DNA from: Enterococcus hirae ATCC 9790
Lineage (GTDB): Bacteria; Bacillota; Bacilli; Lactobacillales; Enterococcaceae
NCBI RefSeq assembly: GCF_000271405.2
Contig: NC_018081.1
Location: 775,852 to 839,851 of the forward strand
Direction of reading: 5' to 3'
DNA: 64,000 nt
A program made the position numbers and the translations under genes. The notes under the pieces were generated by a model. That model saw only the letters and a program-made list of their open reading frames with translations. It made no database searches and had not been told where the DNA came from. Positions 53,785-63,375 of the stretch are shown here, piece after piece (the stretch's first letter is position 1; the number at the start of each line of letters is the position of its first letter).

Positions 53785-54027
53785 TTAGTTAAGATGATTG
53801 CTGATGTAGTCAACTGCCCCACCAACTGTTTCAATTTGTTCTGCATCTTCGTCAGAAATTTCTGTTCCAAACTCATCTTCAAGTTCCAAAACAAATTCCA
53901 TGATGCTGATTGAGTCAGCTTTTAGGTCATCTTTGATATTTAATTCATCAGTTACTTTATCTGTATCAATTTCAAAATGATTTGAAATAATTTTCGCTAC
54001 TTTATTAAATACTTCTTCACGTGACAA
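53785..54027 (-). CDS. acpP: Acyl carrier protein
   Basis: An 80-residue acidic protein with the phosphopantetheine attachment serine in LKADSISIMEFVLELEDEFG. The start is taken as the TTG at 54027, 7 bases after GGAGGTG; an upstream TTG overlaps that site. The gene follows plsX, as in many Firmicutes. The usual motif reads DSL; here it is DSI. This may be a secondary carrier: the main fatty-acid synthesis cluster is not in the window. Confidence 0.92.
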   Translation of the reverse strand: MSREEVFNKVAKIISNHFEIDTDKVTDELNIKDDLKADSISIMEFVLELEDEFGTEISDEDAEQIETVGGAVDYISNHLN

Positions 54028-54148
54028 TGTTTTCACCTCCAACAATTATCAAAATTGCCGATTTCCTTCACCAAGGCTAATTTTACTGACATTTTCTAAG
54101 ATTGTCCACCTTTTTTTCTATAGGGTCGTCGACGAGCAACCAGAAACA

Positions 54149-55150
54149 TTATTCTGCAGGTTTTTCGAATTGTTCAACTAACTGCCCTACCACATTGGTT
54201 TCCAACATAGTGTGGATTTGTCTGATGGTATGTCTCACTGCATCTGGTCCAGTCGCACCGTGAGTTTTGATGACTGGTGCCTTTAATCCAAAAAGAACTG
54301 CTCCGCCATGTTTTGAATAATCCATTTCTGATTTTAATGAACGTAACCCATCTTTCAACAATAGTGCGCCCATTTTTCCTTTAAACCCTTCATTTAAAAT
54401 GGCAGCTTTCAAAAGGTCCATCAGATTCATGGCTGTTCCCTCAATGGATTTCAATACTGCATTGCCTGTAAATCCATCGGTTACAACAACATCTGCTGCC
54501 CCGTTCAATAGTTCCCTCGCTTCAACGTTTCCAATAAAATTCAAACTGGTTTCATTTTGAAGTAATTCGAAAGCTTTTTTAGTTAATTCGCTTCCTTTTG
54601 TTGCTTCCGTCCCATTATTCAATAAAGCAACTCGAGGTCTACCGATTCCTCGGACTTTTCTTGCATAAAATGAGCCTAAGATGCCATATTGTAATAAATG
54701 TTCCGGTTTATTTTCAGCATTTGCACCTAGATCAAGCATATCAAACCCTGCATTGGGTTGACCGACTACCGGTAAAGTAGACATCAGACCAGGGCGTTCG
54801 ATGTTTTTGATACGACCAACAATAAAGAGTCCAGCTGCTAATAATGCGCCAGTGTTCCCCGCTGAAAAAATCGCGTCTGCTTCACCATTTTTGACAGCTT
54901 GTGCTGCCAAAACCATCGAAGCATTCTTTTTACGGCGAATGGCTTTAACTGGTTCATCATCACTATCGATTTTTTCATCTGTATGAATGATCGTCACATT
55001 GTGTTCTGTTGTTAGATATTTTCTTATTTCATTTTCCTTACCATAAAGGATAAATTCCACATCTGGGAAATCTTTTTGAGCTAAAGCCACACCTTCCACA
55101 ATGGCTTGTGGTGCGTGATCTCCACCCATTGCATCTACGGCAATTTTCAT
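54149..55150 (-). CDS. plsX: Phosphate acyltransferase PlsX
   Basis: PlsX converts acyl-ACP to acyl-phosphate, the first step of phospholipid synthesis in Gram-positives. The 333-residue protein starts [20 protein letters not shown], with [27 protein letters not shown] and [14 protein letters not shown], all family signatures. GGAG lies 8 bases before the ATG at 55150; an ATG three codons upstream is less well placed. acpP follows after 121 bases. Confidence 0.96.
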   Translation of the reverse strand: MKIAVDAMGGDHAPQAIVEGVALAQKDFPDVEFILYGKENEIRKYLTTEHNVTIIHTDEKIDSDDEPVKAIRRKKNASMVLAAQAVKNGEADAIFSAGNTGALLAAGLFIVGRIKNIERPGLMSTLPVVGQPNAGFDMLDLGANAENKPEHLLQYGILGSFYARKVRGIGRPRVALLNNGTEATKGSELTKKAFELLQNETSLNFIGNVEARELLNGAADVVVTDGFTGNAVLKSIEGTAMNLMDLLKAAILNEGFKGKMGALLLKDGLRSLKSEMDYSKHGGAVLFGLKAPVIKTHGATGPDAVRHTIRQIHTMLETNVVGQLVEQFEKPAE

Positions 55151-55197
55151 TATTTCCACTCCTTTTTTATCATCACTATAAAGTATAGCACAGTCTA

Positions 55198-57234
55198 TTA
55201 ATCAAAATAACGATTATCTTGATTTTCCAAGTCTAAACTGCGGACCAAATGTTGGTATTCTGGCAATAGTTGCCAATCCTTTAACTGCCATAGCTTTTGT
55301 GCCTCATCACGAGCTACCTCTAATATATTACTATCTGTTACAAGATCAGCAATTGCAAATTGCGGTAAGCCTGATTGGCGAAAACCAAATACTTCTCCTG
55401 GTCCACGCAACTCTAAATCTTTCTCACTTAGAATAAAGCCATTGTTCGTTTCTGTCATTATTTTCATTCGCTCAATCCCTAATTCATTTTTAGGATTAGC
55501 TACCAATACACAATAAGAAGCATCACTACCACGTCCAACACGTCCACGTAATTGATGTAACTGTGCTAATCCAAAACGATCAGCATCCATGATCAACATG
55601 ACTGTAGCATTCGGAACATTTACACCCACTTCGATGACCGTCGTTGAAACCAAGATTTGCATCTTGTTTTCTTTAAATGTTTCCATAATTGCTTCTTTTT
55701 CCTGGTTCTTCATTTTACCATGTAACAATCCGACTTCATACTGAGGCACAAAAAGCGCACTTAATTTTTCATAAATTTCAACAGCGTTTTTAACGTCTAA
55801 TGCTTCTGACTCTTCAATCAACGGGCAAATGACATACATTTGATGTCCTTTCGCCAGTTCCTTCCATGTCCAATCTAACACACTATTTAATTGTGGCGTA
55901 CGAACCCATCTCGTCTCTATTGGAATCCGGCCAGCTGGAAGTTCGTCAATTACCGAAACATCCATTTCTCCGTATGCAGTAATCGCTAAAGTCCGAGGAA
56001 TTGGTGTGGCTGTCATAAATAAAACATCTGGACGCCAGCCTTTTTCACGGAGTACTTTTCGCTGATTCACACCAAAACGATGTTGTTCATCCGTAATAAC
56101 TAAACCTAAGTGTTGAAATTCGACTCCTTCTTGAATCAACGCATGGGTACCGACAACGATATCGATTTCTCCTTGTTCCAGCAATTCGAGTAGTTCTCTT
56201 CGTTCTTTGGCTTTCGTCGAACCCGTTAACAGAGCAAGTTTAACTTCTTGCGCATCAAATAATTGAAGAAGGCTTTCCATGTGTTGTTGTGCCAAAATTT
56301 CAGTTGGTACCATCAATGCGCCTTGAAACCCTGCAGTGACCGCCGCATATAAGGCAATTGCTGCAACAATCGTCTTTCCGCTACCTACATCACCTTGCAA
56401 TAGGCGTTGCATATGTTGCGGACTTCTTAAGTCACGACAAATTTCATTCGTGACTCTTTTTTGGGCATCCGTCAATTCAAAAGGTAGTTTTTGAATAAAT
56501 TGTTTCAAGCGCTGGATGTCATATAAAATTTCAATGCCATTTGTTTCTGCTTTTTCCGATTTTTTAAGCCCTTGAAGTCGCATTTGAAATAAAAAGAATT
56601 CTTCAAAGACAATTCTTCGTTTTGCTTGATGGTTTTCTTCATGATTTTTCGGAAAATGCATGCTTTTAACAGCTGTTGGCCGATCCAACAGTCGATATTT
56701 CTCAACTAATCCATTGGGAAGATTCTCTTCGATCAAATCACCATACTCTTCGAAACCTCTTCGAATCAAATCGACTAAAGTTGTTTGACGGATTGATTTA
56801 TTGACATGATAGATTGGAGAAAAATCATCCACCGCTTGAGAACCCAAAATTTTCATACCATTTAATGACTTCCGTTTCGCATCCCATTTTCCATAGACAG
56901 CAATTTCTTCGGATAAGATCACTTTATCTTTCAAATATGGTTGATTGAAAAAAGAAACATTGAAAACAGCATGATCCTGCATCATACGAAATTGGAGTCG
57001 ATTCTTTTTGTAGCCAAAGCGACTCATTACTGGTGGTGAAACAACCAGGCCTTTTAAAGTCACTTTTTCTTGATCAAGTATTTCATTTAAATTTCTTTCT
57101 TGAATGTCTTCATAGCGAAAAGGATAATAGGTCAATAGGTCTTCGATGGTTTGGATTCCCAGACTAGCAAGACTATCCGCCCTTTTTGCTCCCACACCGG
57201 CTAACATCGTCACTGGATCATTTAAAGACCTCAT
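55198..57234 (-). CDS. recG: ATP-dependent DNA helicase RecG
   Basis: RecG remodels stalled replication forks and branched DNA. The 678-residue protein has an N-terminal wedge/OB domain ([40 protein letters not shown]) and the helicase motifs [58 protein letters not shown] and [11 protein letters not shown]-terminal RecG-wedge tail follows. GGAGGG precedes the ATG. It lies between fakA and plsX in the conserved order. Confidence 0.97.
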   Translation of the reverse strand: MRSLNDPVTMLAGVGAKRADSLASLGIQTIEDLLTYYPFRYEDIQERNLNEILDQEKVTLKGLVVSPPVMSRFGYKKNRLQFRMMQDHAVFNVSFFNQPYLKDKVILSEEIAVYGKWDAKRKSLNGMKILGSQAVDDFSPIYHVNKSIRQTTLVDLIRRGFEEYGDLIEENLPNGLVEKYRLLDRPTAVKSMHFPKNHEENHQAKRRIVFEEFFLFQMRLQGLKKSEKAETNGIEILYDIQRLKQFIQKLPFELTDAQKRVTNEICRDLRSPQHMQRLLQGDVGSGKTIVAAIALYAAVTAGFQGALMVPTEILAQQHMESLLQLFDAQEVKLALLTGSTKAKERRELLELLEQGEIDIVVGTHALIQEGVEFQHLGLVITDEQHRFGVNQRKVLREKGWRPDVLFMTATPIPRTLAITAYGEMDVSVIDELPAGRIPIETRWVRTPQLNSVLDWTWKELAKGHQMYVICPLIEESEALDVKNAVEIYEKLSALFVPQYEVGLLHGKMKNQEKEAIMETFKENKMQILVSTTVIEVGVNVPNATVMLIMDADRFGLAQLHQLRGRVGRGSDASYCVLVANPKNELGIERMKIMTETNNGFILSEKDLELRGPGEVFGFRQSGLPQFAIADLVTDSNILEVARDEAQKLWQLKDWQLLPEYQHLVRSLDLENQDNRYFD

Positions 57235-57357
57235 ATTTCACCCTCCTTTACCGTATGTTTCACTATCAATCCATTCCTTAGAAATAGGGCTGCACCAACA
57301 ACCTGGTACAGCCCCCGTTCTTTTACCGTTCGTTCAGGCGAAAAGGATTGTCCTTTT

Positions 57358-59031
57358 CTATTCTGCAGAGAATAAATACGGATAAACCGGTTGATCGCCT
57401 TGATGAATTTCAATTTCTAAATCTGGATGTTGTTCAACTAATTTAGCTGATAATTCTTCTGCTTGATGAACCGAACCACCTTCACCTGCTAAAATCGTCA
57501 CAATTTCTGTTTCTTCAGTGATCATTTTTTCTAAGGTAGCGAATGAAGTTGCCATCATGTCAGAATCTGAGATAACGATTTTCCCGTCAATCATCCCTAA
57601 GAAATCGCCCTCAGTAATTTTCACACCATCAATGGTTGTGTCACGAATCGCATGAGTAATCTGCCCACTAACGACACTTGCAAGCATTTCTGTCATAGTC
57701 GCTTTGTTTTCTTCCAACGATACTTGATCATTAAATGAAAGCATCGCAGTTAATCCTTGAGAGATCGTTTTTGATGGTACGACCGCTACTGGGATATCTG
57801 CTACTTCAGCCGCTTGATCCGCAGCCATGAAGATATTTTTATTGTTTGGTAATACGATGACTTTATCCGCATTGACTTCCTTGATCGCTTTAACGATATC
57901 TTCCGTACTTGGGTTCATCGTTTGTCCACCACTAATGACATAGTTTGCTCCTAAACTTTCAAATAACTCTTGCACTCCTTTACCGGCTGCAATCGCTACG
58001 ATCCCATAAGGTGTACGAGCTGCTTTTTGTGGCTTCGCTTGCTCATCGTGTTCTAAAATCGTTTCATGCTGTAAACGCATGTTGTCGACTTTGATTTTTA
58101 CTAATGAACCAAATTTTTGTCCATAATTTAATACTTCACCTGGATTTTCGGTATGCACGTGGACCTTAATGATCTCATCATCATTAACAACCAATAATGA
58201 ATCACCGATTCCATCTAAGTAATTACGAAATTCTTCATAGTCAAATTGGCTATCGACGGTTGGCCCTTCACCGATTTTTACCATGATTTCTGTACAGTAA
58301 CCATAATGGATATCTTCTGTTGCTAATTGACCTTGGACACTGCGATGATGCTCAGCATTGACCATTTCATCCATTTCAGCTGGTGATGGTTCATAGACTT
58401 CTGTCATTTTGAATTCACCATTCAAGGCACTTAAGAAGCCTTCATATACAAATAGCAAACCTTGACCGCCACTATCGACGACACCGACTTCTTTTAACAC
58501 TGGTAACAAATCAGGTGTTTTCGCTAAGGCACGTTTCCCACCTTTTACCACAGCCGTCATCACTTCAACAACGTCGTCACTTGTTTTAGCTTTCTTTTCT
58601 CCTGCTTTTGCAGCTTCACGGGCTACTGTCAAAATGGTTCCTTCAACAGGCTTCATGACTGCTTTATAAGCTGTCTCAACGCCATGCGTAAAAGCCGCAG
58701 CTAAATCTGCAGCGTTTAACACTGTCACATCAGGTATTTGCTTTGAAAAGCCTCGGAATAATTGAGACAAAATAACTCCTGAATTTCCTCTGGCTCCCAT
58801 TAGTAGGCCTTTTGATAACATTGCTGCTAACTCGCCTACTTTTTCAGAAGTAGAATCAGCAACTGCTTTAGCTCCACTTGTCATAGATAAATTCATATTT
58901 GTACCTGTATCTCCATCAGGAACTGGGAATACATTTAACGAATTGACATATTCTGCATTTACTTGCAGACGATTCGCGCCCGCCTGAACCATTTCCTGGA
59001 ATTGGCTTGCACTGATTTCTGTTACACTCAC
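57358..59031 (-). CDS. fakA: DhaL-domain fatty acid kinase subunit FakA (YloV)
   Basis: FakA phosphorylates exogenous fatty acids bound by FakB, feeding PlsY/PlsX-dependent lipid synthesis. The 557-residue protein has an N-terminal DhaL kinase domain (SLNVFPVPDGDTGTNMNLSM, then LMGARGNSGVILSQLFRGF), a middle domain with GYCTEIMVKIGEG, and the C-terminal FakA domain (ISGGQTMNPSTEDIVKAIKE). The start is a GTG at 59031, 9 bases after GGAGG. It is co-directional with asp23 upstream, and plsX follows two genes on, consistent with lipid metabolism. Confidence 0.93.
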   Translation of the reverse strand: MSVTEISASQFQEMVQAGANRLQVNAEYVNSLNVFPVPDGDTGTNMNLSMTSGAKAVADSTSEKVGELAAMLSKGLLMGARGNSGVILSQLFRGFSKQIPDVTVLNAADLAAAFTHGVETAYKAVMKPVEGTILTVAREAAKAGEKKAKTSDDVVEVMTAVVKGGKRALAKTPDLLPVLKEVGVVDSGGQGLLFVYEGFLSALNGEFKMTEVYEPSPAEMDEMVNAEHHRSVQGQLATEDIHYGYCTEIMVKIGEGPTVDSQFDYEEFRNYLDGIGDSLLVVNDDEIIKVHVHTENPGEVLNYGQKFGSLVKIKVDNMRLQHETILEHDEQAKPQKAARTPYGIVAIAAGKGVQELFESLGANYVISGGQTMNPSTEDIVKAIKEVNADKVIVLPNNKNIFMAADQAAEVADIPVAVVPSKTISQGLTAMLSFNDQVSLEENKATMTEMLASVVSGQITHAIRDTTIDGVKITEGDFLGMIDGKIVISDSDMMATSFATLEKMITEETEIVTILAGEGGSVHQAEELSAKLVEQHPDLEIEIHQGDQPVYPYLFSAE

Positions 59032-59083
59032 CTAGATAATCCTCCTTCAGATCGACTGCTGAATCATTCAGCAAGCCTTCTGC

Positions 59084-59446
59084 CTAGTCTGGCAGTACAC
59101 GAACACCTTGGACGAAAACATTAACAGAATTGGCTGTTACACCTAGTAATGTCTCCAAGTTGTATTTTACTTTTTCTTGGACATTGCGAGAAACTTCTGA
59201 AATTTTTGTACCATAACTAATGATCGTATAAACATCTACTGCGATGCCATTAGCTTCTTGGCGAACAACTACTCCTCGAGAATAATTTTCTTTTCGTAGA
59301 ATTTCAGTAATATTATCTTTTATTTGGTTCTTGCTGGCCATTCCTACAACACCGAACACATCTGTTGCGGCGCCACCAACAACTGTTGCAATCACATCAT
59401 TGGTAATTTCAATGGTTCCAGCTGACGTTTGAATTTTTACAGCCAT
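59084..59446 (-). CDS. yloU: Asp23/YloU-family protein (DUF322)
   Basis: A 120-residue alpha/beta protein starting MAVKIQTSAGTIEITNDVIA, then TVVGGAATDVFGVVGMASKN, the Asp23/Gls24-family pattern. Members are linked to envelope stress. It lies between rpmB and fakA as yloU does in Bacillus. Not to be confused with plasmid gls24 genes. Confidence 0.9.
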   Translation of the reverse strand: MAVKIQTSAGTIEITNDVIATVVGGAATDVFGVVGMASKNQIKDNITEILRKENYSRGVVVRQEANGIAVDVYTIISYGTKISEVSRNVQEKVKYNLETLLGVTANSVNVFVQGVRVLPD

Positions 59447-59628
59447 GAATGAGCCTCCTTAACGGGCAAAATACTCCCATTTTTCTTCTATCATATTTTA
59501 TCATAGCGTCACCCGAAATAAAAGGCAGTTACCCTAAAGTACTCAAAAACCGCTGAAAATTTTAAAATTAGTCCTGTATAATTTACAATTATTCCCATGG
59601 ATTGTCAATTCTTGCTATGAAAAGACAC

Positions 59629-59657
59629 TTGCATATTACCCCTTCATATGATATGTT
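59629..59657 (+). promoter_or_regulatory. rpmB promoter
   Basis: TTGCAT (59629-59634) and TATGTT (59652-59657) are 17 bases apart, about 50 bases upstream of the rpmB ribosome site. Confidence 0.55.
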
Positions 59658-59716
59658 ATTCTGGTATGAGCTGAATTATTCTATCGCTCCAAATCGAGGT
59701 AAAGGGGGAAAATTAC

Positions 59717-59905
59717 ATGGCAAAAGTTTGTTACTTTACTGGTCGCAAGACAAAAAGTGGAAACAATCGTTCTCATGCGATGAACTCAACAAAACGTACT
59801 GTTAAACCTAACTTACAAAAAGTTCGCGTTATGATCGACGGAAAACCTAAAAAAGTTTGGGTGTCAACTCGTGCTTTGAAGTCAGGAAAAGTTGCACGCG
59901 TTTAA
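59717..59905 (+). CDS. rpmB: 50S ribosomal protein L28
   Basis: A 62-residue basic protein, [20 protein letters not shown] to [17 protein letters not shown], the complete L28 pattern. GGGGG lies before the ATG. It is divergent from asp23, as in Bacillus. A single zinc-less form (only one Cys). Confidence 0.97.
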   Translation: MAKVCYFTGRKTKSGNNRSHAMNSTKRTVKPNLQKVRVMIDGKPKKVWVSTRALKSGKVARV

Positions 59906-59920
59906 TTGAATGAAGTTTGA

Positions 59921-59946
59921 ACCGTTCGGTGCGTGAACGGTTTTTA
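59921..59946 (+). terminator. rpmB terminator
   Basis: ACCGTTC pairs with GAACGGT (59935-59941), followed by a T run. Confidence 0.82.
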
Positions 59947-59988
59947 TTTTTATTATAATGCCTTACTTTTCATAAAAGAAGTTAGTTG

Positions 59989-60033
59989 AAAAGCCTACAA
60001 ATGATCTTGATGAACGATCATTTGTAGGCTTTT
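59989..60033. terminator. Second strong hairpin after rpmB
   Basis: An 18-bp perfect stem (59989-60006 with 60016-60033), with A and T ends. It isolates rpmB from the yfhO-like gene. The 230 bases after it, up to 60264, hold only AT-rich promoter-like sequence with no ORF. Confidence 0.85.
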
Positions 60034-60264
60034 TAGGTTTTGCCAAGTCCTTAATATTAAACATGTATTCTTTTAAAAACTGGTATTTTATTATTTATAA
60101 AATCAGTTTATATAAGTTTTCTTGCCTTTTATTTTCAAAATAAACGTTATTTATTATTGTTTTTTATTTTTTTGGAAATGCCAAGTCTTTTCATGTAGTT
60201 AAAAATATGAATATGATAAACTAGAGATAACTTCATATTTCATAGAAATTTGGTGAATGAATCA

Positions 60265-62889
60265 ATGAAAACAAAAATCAAACTTTTTTTAAAAGAAAAT
60301 GGTCGTTATGCTTTTGCTAGTTTTCTGATCCCTTTTTTGATACTTGCGTTAGTTTACTTAAGTATCGGAATTTATCCAGGAAGTAGCCGAAGCATTCTTG
60401 CAAGTGATGCATTTTCTCAATTTTCAAATTTCCATGCAAGCTTTCGGAACATGTTATTAGGAAAGCAAAGTATTTTTTATACTTGGAACGCTTCATTAGG
60501 TCTGAATTATTTATCTTTAATTTCATATTACTTAGGCGGATTATTTACTCCGCTTGTTCTTTTGTTTCCTAATAATATGATGCCTGATGCTTTATATTTT
60601 CTAACTCTGCTTAAAGTTGGGTTTGCTGGATTATCTTTTTGGTTCCTTGCGCGGACGTATAAAATTCCACGTTGGGGACAAGTGGCTTTAAGTGTTAGCT
60701 ATGCTTCGATCTCTTTCATTACCGCTCATTCTGAGATCATTATGTGGTTGGATGCGTTTATTTATCTTCCACTTATTATTTTGGGTATCCATCGGGTCAT
60801 GGATTATAAACGACCAACATTATTATTTGTTAGTTACTTATTGCTCTTTTTATCCAGTTTTTATATGGGCTTTATGATCGGTATTTTTTCTTTTCTTTAT
60901 TTTATGGCAAGGCTGTTTTCAAAATGGTCACTCTACAAAAAATCGATTGTACCTTATGGGATTACTTCCTTATTAGCTGGTGGAGCATCAATGATCATTA
61001 TTCTTCCAGCAGTCTTGGATCTCCGATCAAATGGCGAAACATTAACACAGATCACTACACTAAAAACCGAAGCTACCTCATATTTGGATATCATCATGAA
61101 AAACATGATCGGTGTCTATGACACAACCAAATATGGCTCCATTCCTTTTATTTATGCTGGTTTGTTTCCATTAGTTTTATGTCTATTTTATTTTGCTAGT
61201 CGAAAAATCAACTTAAAGAACAAACTTTTGTATGGTAGTTTATTTGCTTTATTGATTGCTAGTTTCTATCTTGTACCACTCAACCTCTTTTGGCATGGTA
61301 TGCATGCGCCTAATATGTTTTTGTTCCGCTATTCCTATTTGTTTTCTTTTCTCGTCCTTTTGTTAGCGGCCAAAGGATGGGAACGAATAACTAAAGAGGA
61401 TCAAGGCTTACTCCTAAGTATCATCATCATTTTAGCAGCAGTTTTTGCTATCGCATGGGGACTTAAGCCTAATAATAGTTACTCTTATATTACAACGACA
61501 TCGTTTGTCTTAACGATTGTTTTCTTGAGTCTTTACGCGTTAACAATTGGCTTTTTCCAGCAACCAAAACAGCCCGTTAAATACCTTAGCTTATTGTTAC
61601 TGTTACTGATGACAGGAGAAGCAAGTGTCAATACGAATAGTATGATTCATGGGATATTAGACGATTGGAATTATGCTTCACGAAGCTTATATACTGATCC
61701 TGCTCCTAGCATCAAGTCACTTGTTGATCAGACAAAACAAGAATCGGATACTTTTTATCGATTAGAAAATCTTGATCCGATTTCTCCTAATGATTCCATT
61801 AACTATGGCTATAGTGGTATCAGTTTGTTTTCTTCTATTAGAAACAGGAACTCTTCTGCTTATCTAGATTCGTTAGGCTTTCGTTCAAGAGGAACAAATC
61901 TTAATATCCGCTACGCAAACAATACGTTATTGATGGATGGGTTTACAGGAATAAAATATAATATTGCTAAAAACGACAGTAGCTTTAGCAAATATGGCTT
62001 TGTGAAAGAAAGTCAGAGCGATGACTATACACTCTATAAAAATCTAAATGCTTTACCGCTAGCTTTTACAGCACCAGTAGATATTAATCACGTGGAACAA
62101 CCATTAACTGACAATCTCACGAGTCAAACCAATTTGATCAATCGGCTGGCTGATTTAAATGAGCGGTATTTTACTTTCTACACACCAACTTTGAAAAGCC
62201 AACAAAACGTCACAGTAAACAAGACGTCTACCGGGGTGACTTATTCTGAAACCACGAATAACCAGCCCAAAACGCTCACTTGGGAAGTGCGTGTACCAGC
62301 AAACACACAAGCTTATCTCAGTTTGTTCCCTACTAACTATGCCCAATTAGAAAGTTCTACCGCCACGATTACTGTCAACGGTGTGTCACGAAAGACTCAG
62401 ATCAGTATTTCTGGACAATATTATGATCTAGGATATTATCCTCAAGACACAACAGTTACTTTCTCTGCTAGTTTTTATGGCACAAAAGAGGTTAGCTTTA
62501 TGGAACCTAAAGTTCTTGGACTTGATGTTGTTGCTTATCAAGCAGCAATGAATCAAATCAAAGAAAATGGTGTTGCTATGAAAACGACCGGCCGAACCGC
62601 CACTGGTACTGTCAACACATCCGAAGAAAGAATGCTAGTCACAACGATCCCTTATGATGCTGGCTGGTCCGCAAAAATCGATGGAAAGGCAGTCAAAGTC
62701 GAAAACTTCAAAGATGCCTTTGTAATGATCAAACTACCTGCAGGCAAACATACCGTCACTTTTAGTTACTTACCTCAAGGTTTTATCATCGGATCGATTT
62801 TGTTCGTTCTTTGTATCGGACTTTTTATCCTATATGTGTGGTATCAAAAGAAAGAGCCCAAAGTAAATAAGCGATATAAACATAGTTAA
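60265..62889 (+). CDS. YfhO-family multispanning membrane protein
   Basis: An 874-residue protein with about a dozen or more membrane helices in the first 460 residues, an extracellular domain (about 470-840), and a C-terminal helix (GFIIGSILFVLCIGLFILYV) with a basic tail. YfhO-family proteins are GT-C-like glycosyltransferases implicated in glycosylating lipoteichoic acid or other wall polymers in Gram-positives. GTTYDAGWSAKIDG-like sequence (TTIPYDAGWSAKIDGKAV) near the end is the family hallmark. The ATG at 60265 is chosen; a GTG five codons upstream is possible. Ribosome site is weak (GGTGA). Confidence 0.85.
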   Translation: MKTKIKLFLKENGRYAFASFLIPFLILALVYLSIGIYPGSSRSILASDAFSQFSNFHASFRNMLLGKQSIFYTWNASLGLNYLSLISYYLGGLFTPLVLLFPNNMMPDALYFLTLLKVGFAGLSFWFLARTYKIPRWGQVALSVSYASISFITAHSEIIMWLDAFIYLPLIILGIHRVMDYKRPTLLFVSYLLLFLSSFYMGFMIGIFSFLYFMARLFSKWSLYKKSIVPYGITSLLAGGASMIIILPAVLDLRSNGETLTQITTLKTEATSYLDIIMKNMIGVYDTTKYGSIPFIYAGLFPLVLCLFYFASRKINLKNKLLYGSLFALLIASFYLVPLNLFWHGMHAPNMFLFRYSYLFSFLVLLLAAKGWERITKEDQGLLLSIIIILAAVFAIAWGLKPNNSYSYITTTSFVLTIVFLSLYALTIGFFQQPKQPVKYLSLLLLLLMTGEASVNTNSMIHGILDDWNYASRSLYTDPAPSIKSLVDQTKQESDTFYRLENLDPISPNDSINYGYSGISLFSSIRNRNSSAYLDSLGFRSRGTNLNIRYANNTLLMDGFTGIKYNIAKNDSSFSKYGFVKESQSDDYTLYKNLNALPLAFTAPVDINHVEQPLTDNLTSQTNLINRLADLNERYFTFYTPTLKSQQNVTVNKTSTGVTYSETTNNQPKTLTWEVRVPANTQAYLSLFPTNYAQLESSTATITVNGVSRKTQISISGQYYDLGYYPQDTTVTFSASFYGTKEVSFMEPKVLGLDVVAYQAAMNQIKENGVAMKTTGRTATGTVNTSEERMLVTTIPYDAGWSAKIDGKAVKVENFKDAFVMIKLPAGKHTVTFSYLPQGFIIGSILFVLCIGLFILYVWYQKKEPKVNKRYKHS

Positions 62890-62899
62890 TGATCCACTC

Positions 62900-62942
62900 A
62901 GCGCCATCATTTCTAAAATTGAAATGATGGCGCTGATTTTTA
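62900..62942 (+). terminator. Terminator after the yfhO-like gene
   Basis: AGCGCCATCATTTC pairs with GAAATGATGGCGCT, 7-base loop, followed by GATTTTTA. Confidence 0.9.
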
Positions 62943-62970
62943 CGTTGATGACTCTTGTAGTTCTGATTAC

Positions 62971-63213
62971 TTATCTACTACCGTATTCAGTAATTTCATT
63001 ATGTTCTGTTATCTTCCTTACAGGACTTGTGGAGCCTGCAATCCTTGACGTTGATTGCAGACTCGAACTTGATTCACGCCTTTTCTCCAAAAGCTCTCCT
63101 AAGCGTTGAACATCACCCTGTTGATTAGATGAACTGCCATTATTTAAATTCCCACCTCCGGAAAGAGAGGGTGAATTGTCAAGGATCCAATCGCTTATTT
63201 TTATTATTTCAAC
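62971..63213 (-). pseudogene. C-terminal remnant related to the 63376 protein
   Basis: An 80-residue minus-strand frame without a start codon, preceded directly by a stop. It reads like a protein tail (VEIIKISDWILDNSPSLSGG, then NLNNGSSSNQQGDVQRLGEL and KRRESS) and ends EYGSR. The DNA around the stop, AGATAAGTAATCA, is identical to that at the end of the neighbouring gene (GYDR stop), so it is likely a decayed tandem paralogue. Confidence 0.5.
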
Positions 63214-63251
63214 CTACAAAACATGTTCCGTCATGGCAAAACCTACCAAAT

Positions 63252-63287
63252 AAAAAAAGACAGAAAGAAACTTTTCTTCTTTCTGTC
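63252..63287 (-). terminator. Terminator after the 63376 gene
   Basis: On minus, GACAGAAAGAA pairs with TTCTTTCTGTC (63259-63269 with 63277-63287), followed by seven T. Confidence 0.88.
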
Positions 63288-63375
63288 CCAATTATTCTAT
63301 CTCTCATAACCAACATCAATTTCTGATCATTCCTCAACGAAGTTAAAAAGTTAAATGTTCTGGTTTATTGATTAC

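Noticed and set aside
57288..57316. Terminator between fakA and recG
   Set aside because: A good GGGCTG stem exists but no proper U run follows, and recG has no other obvious promoter; left uncalled.
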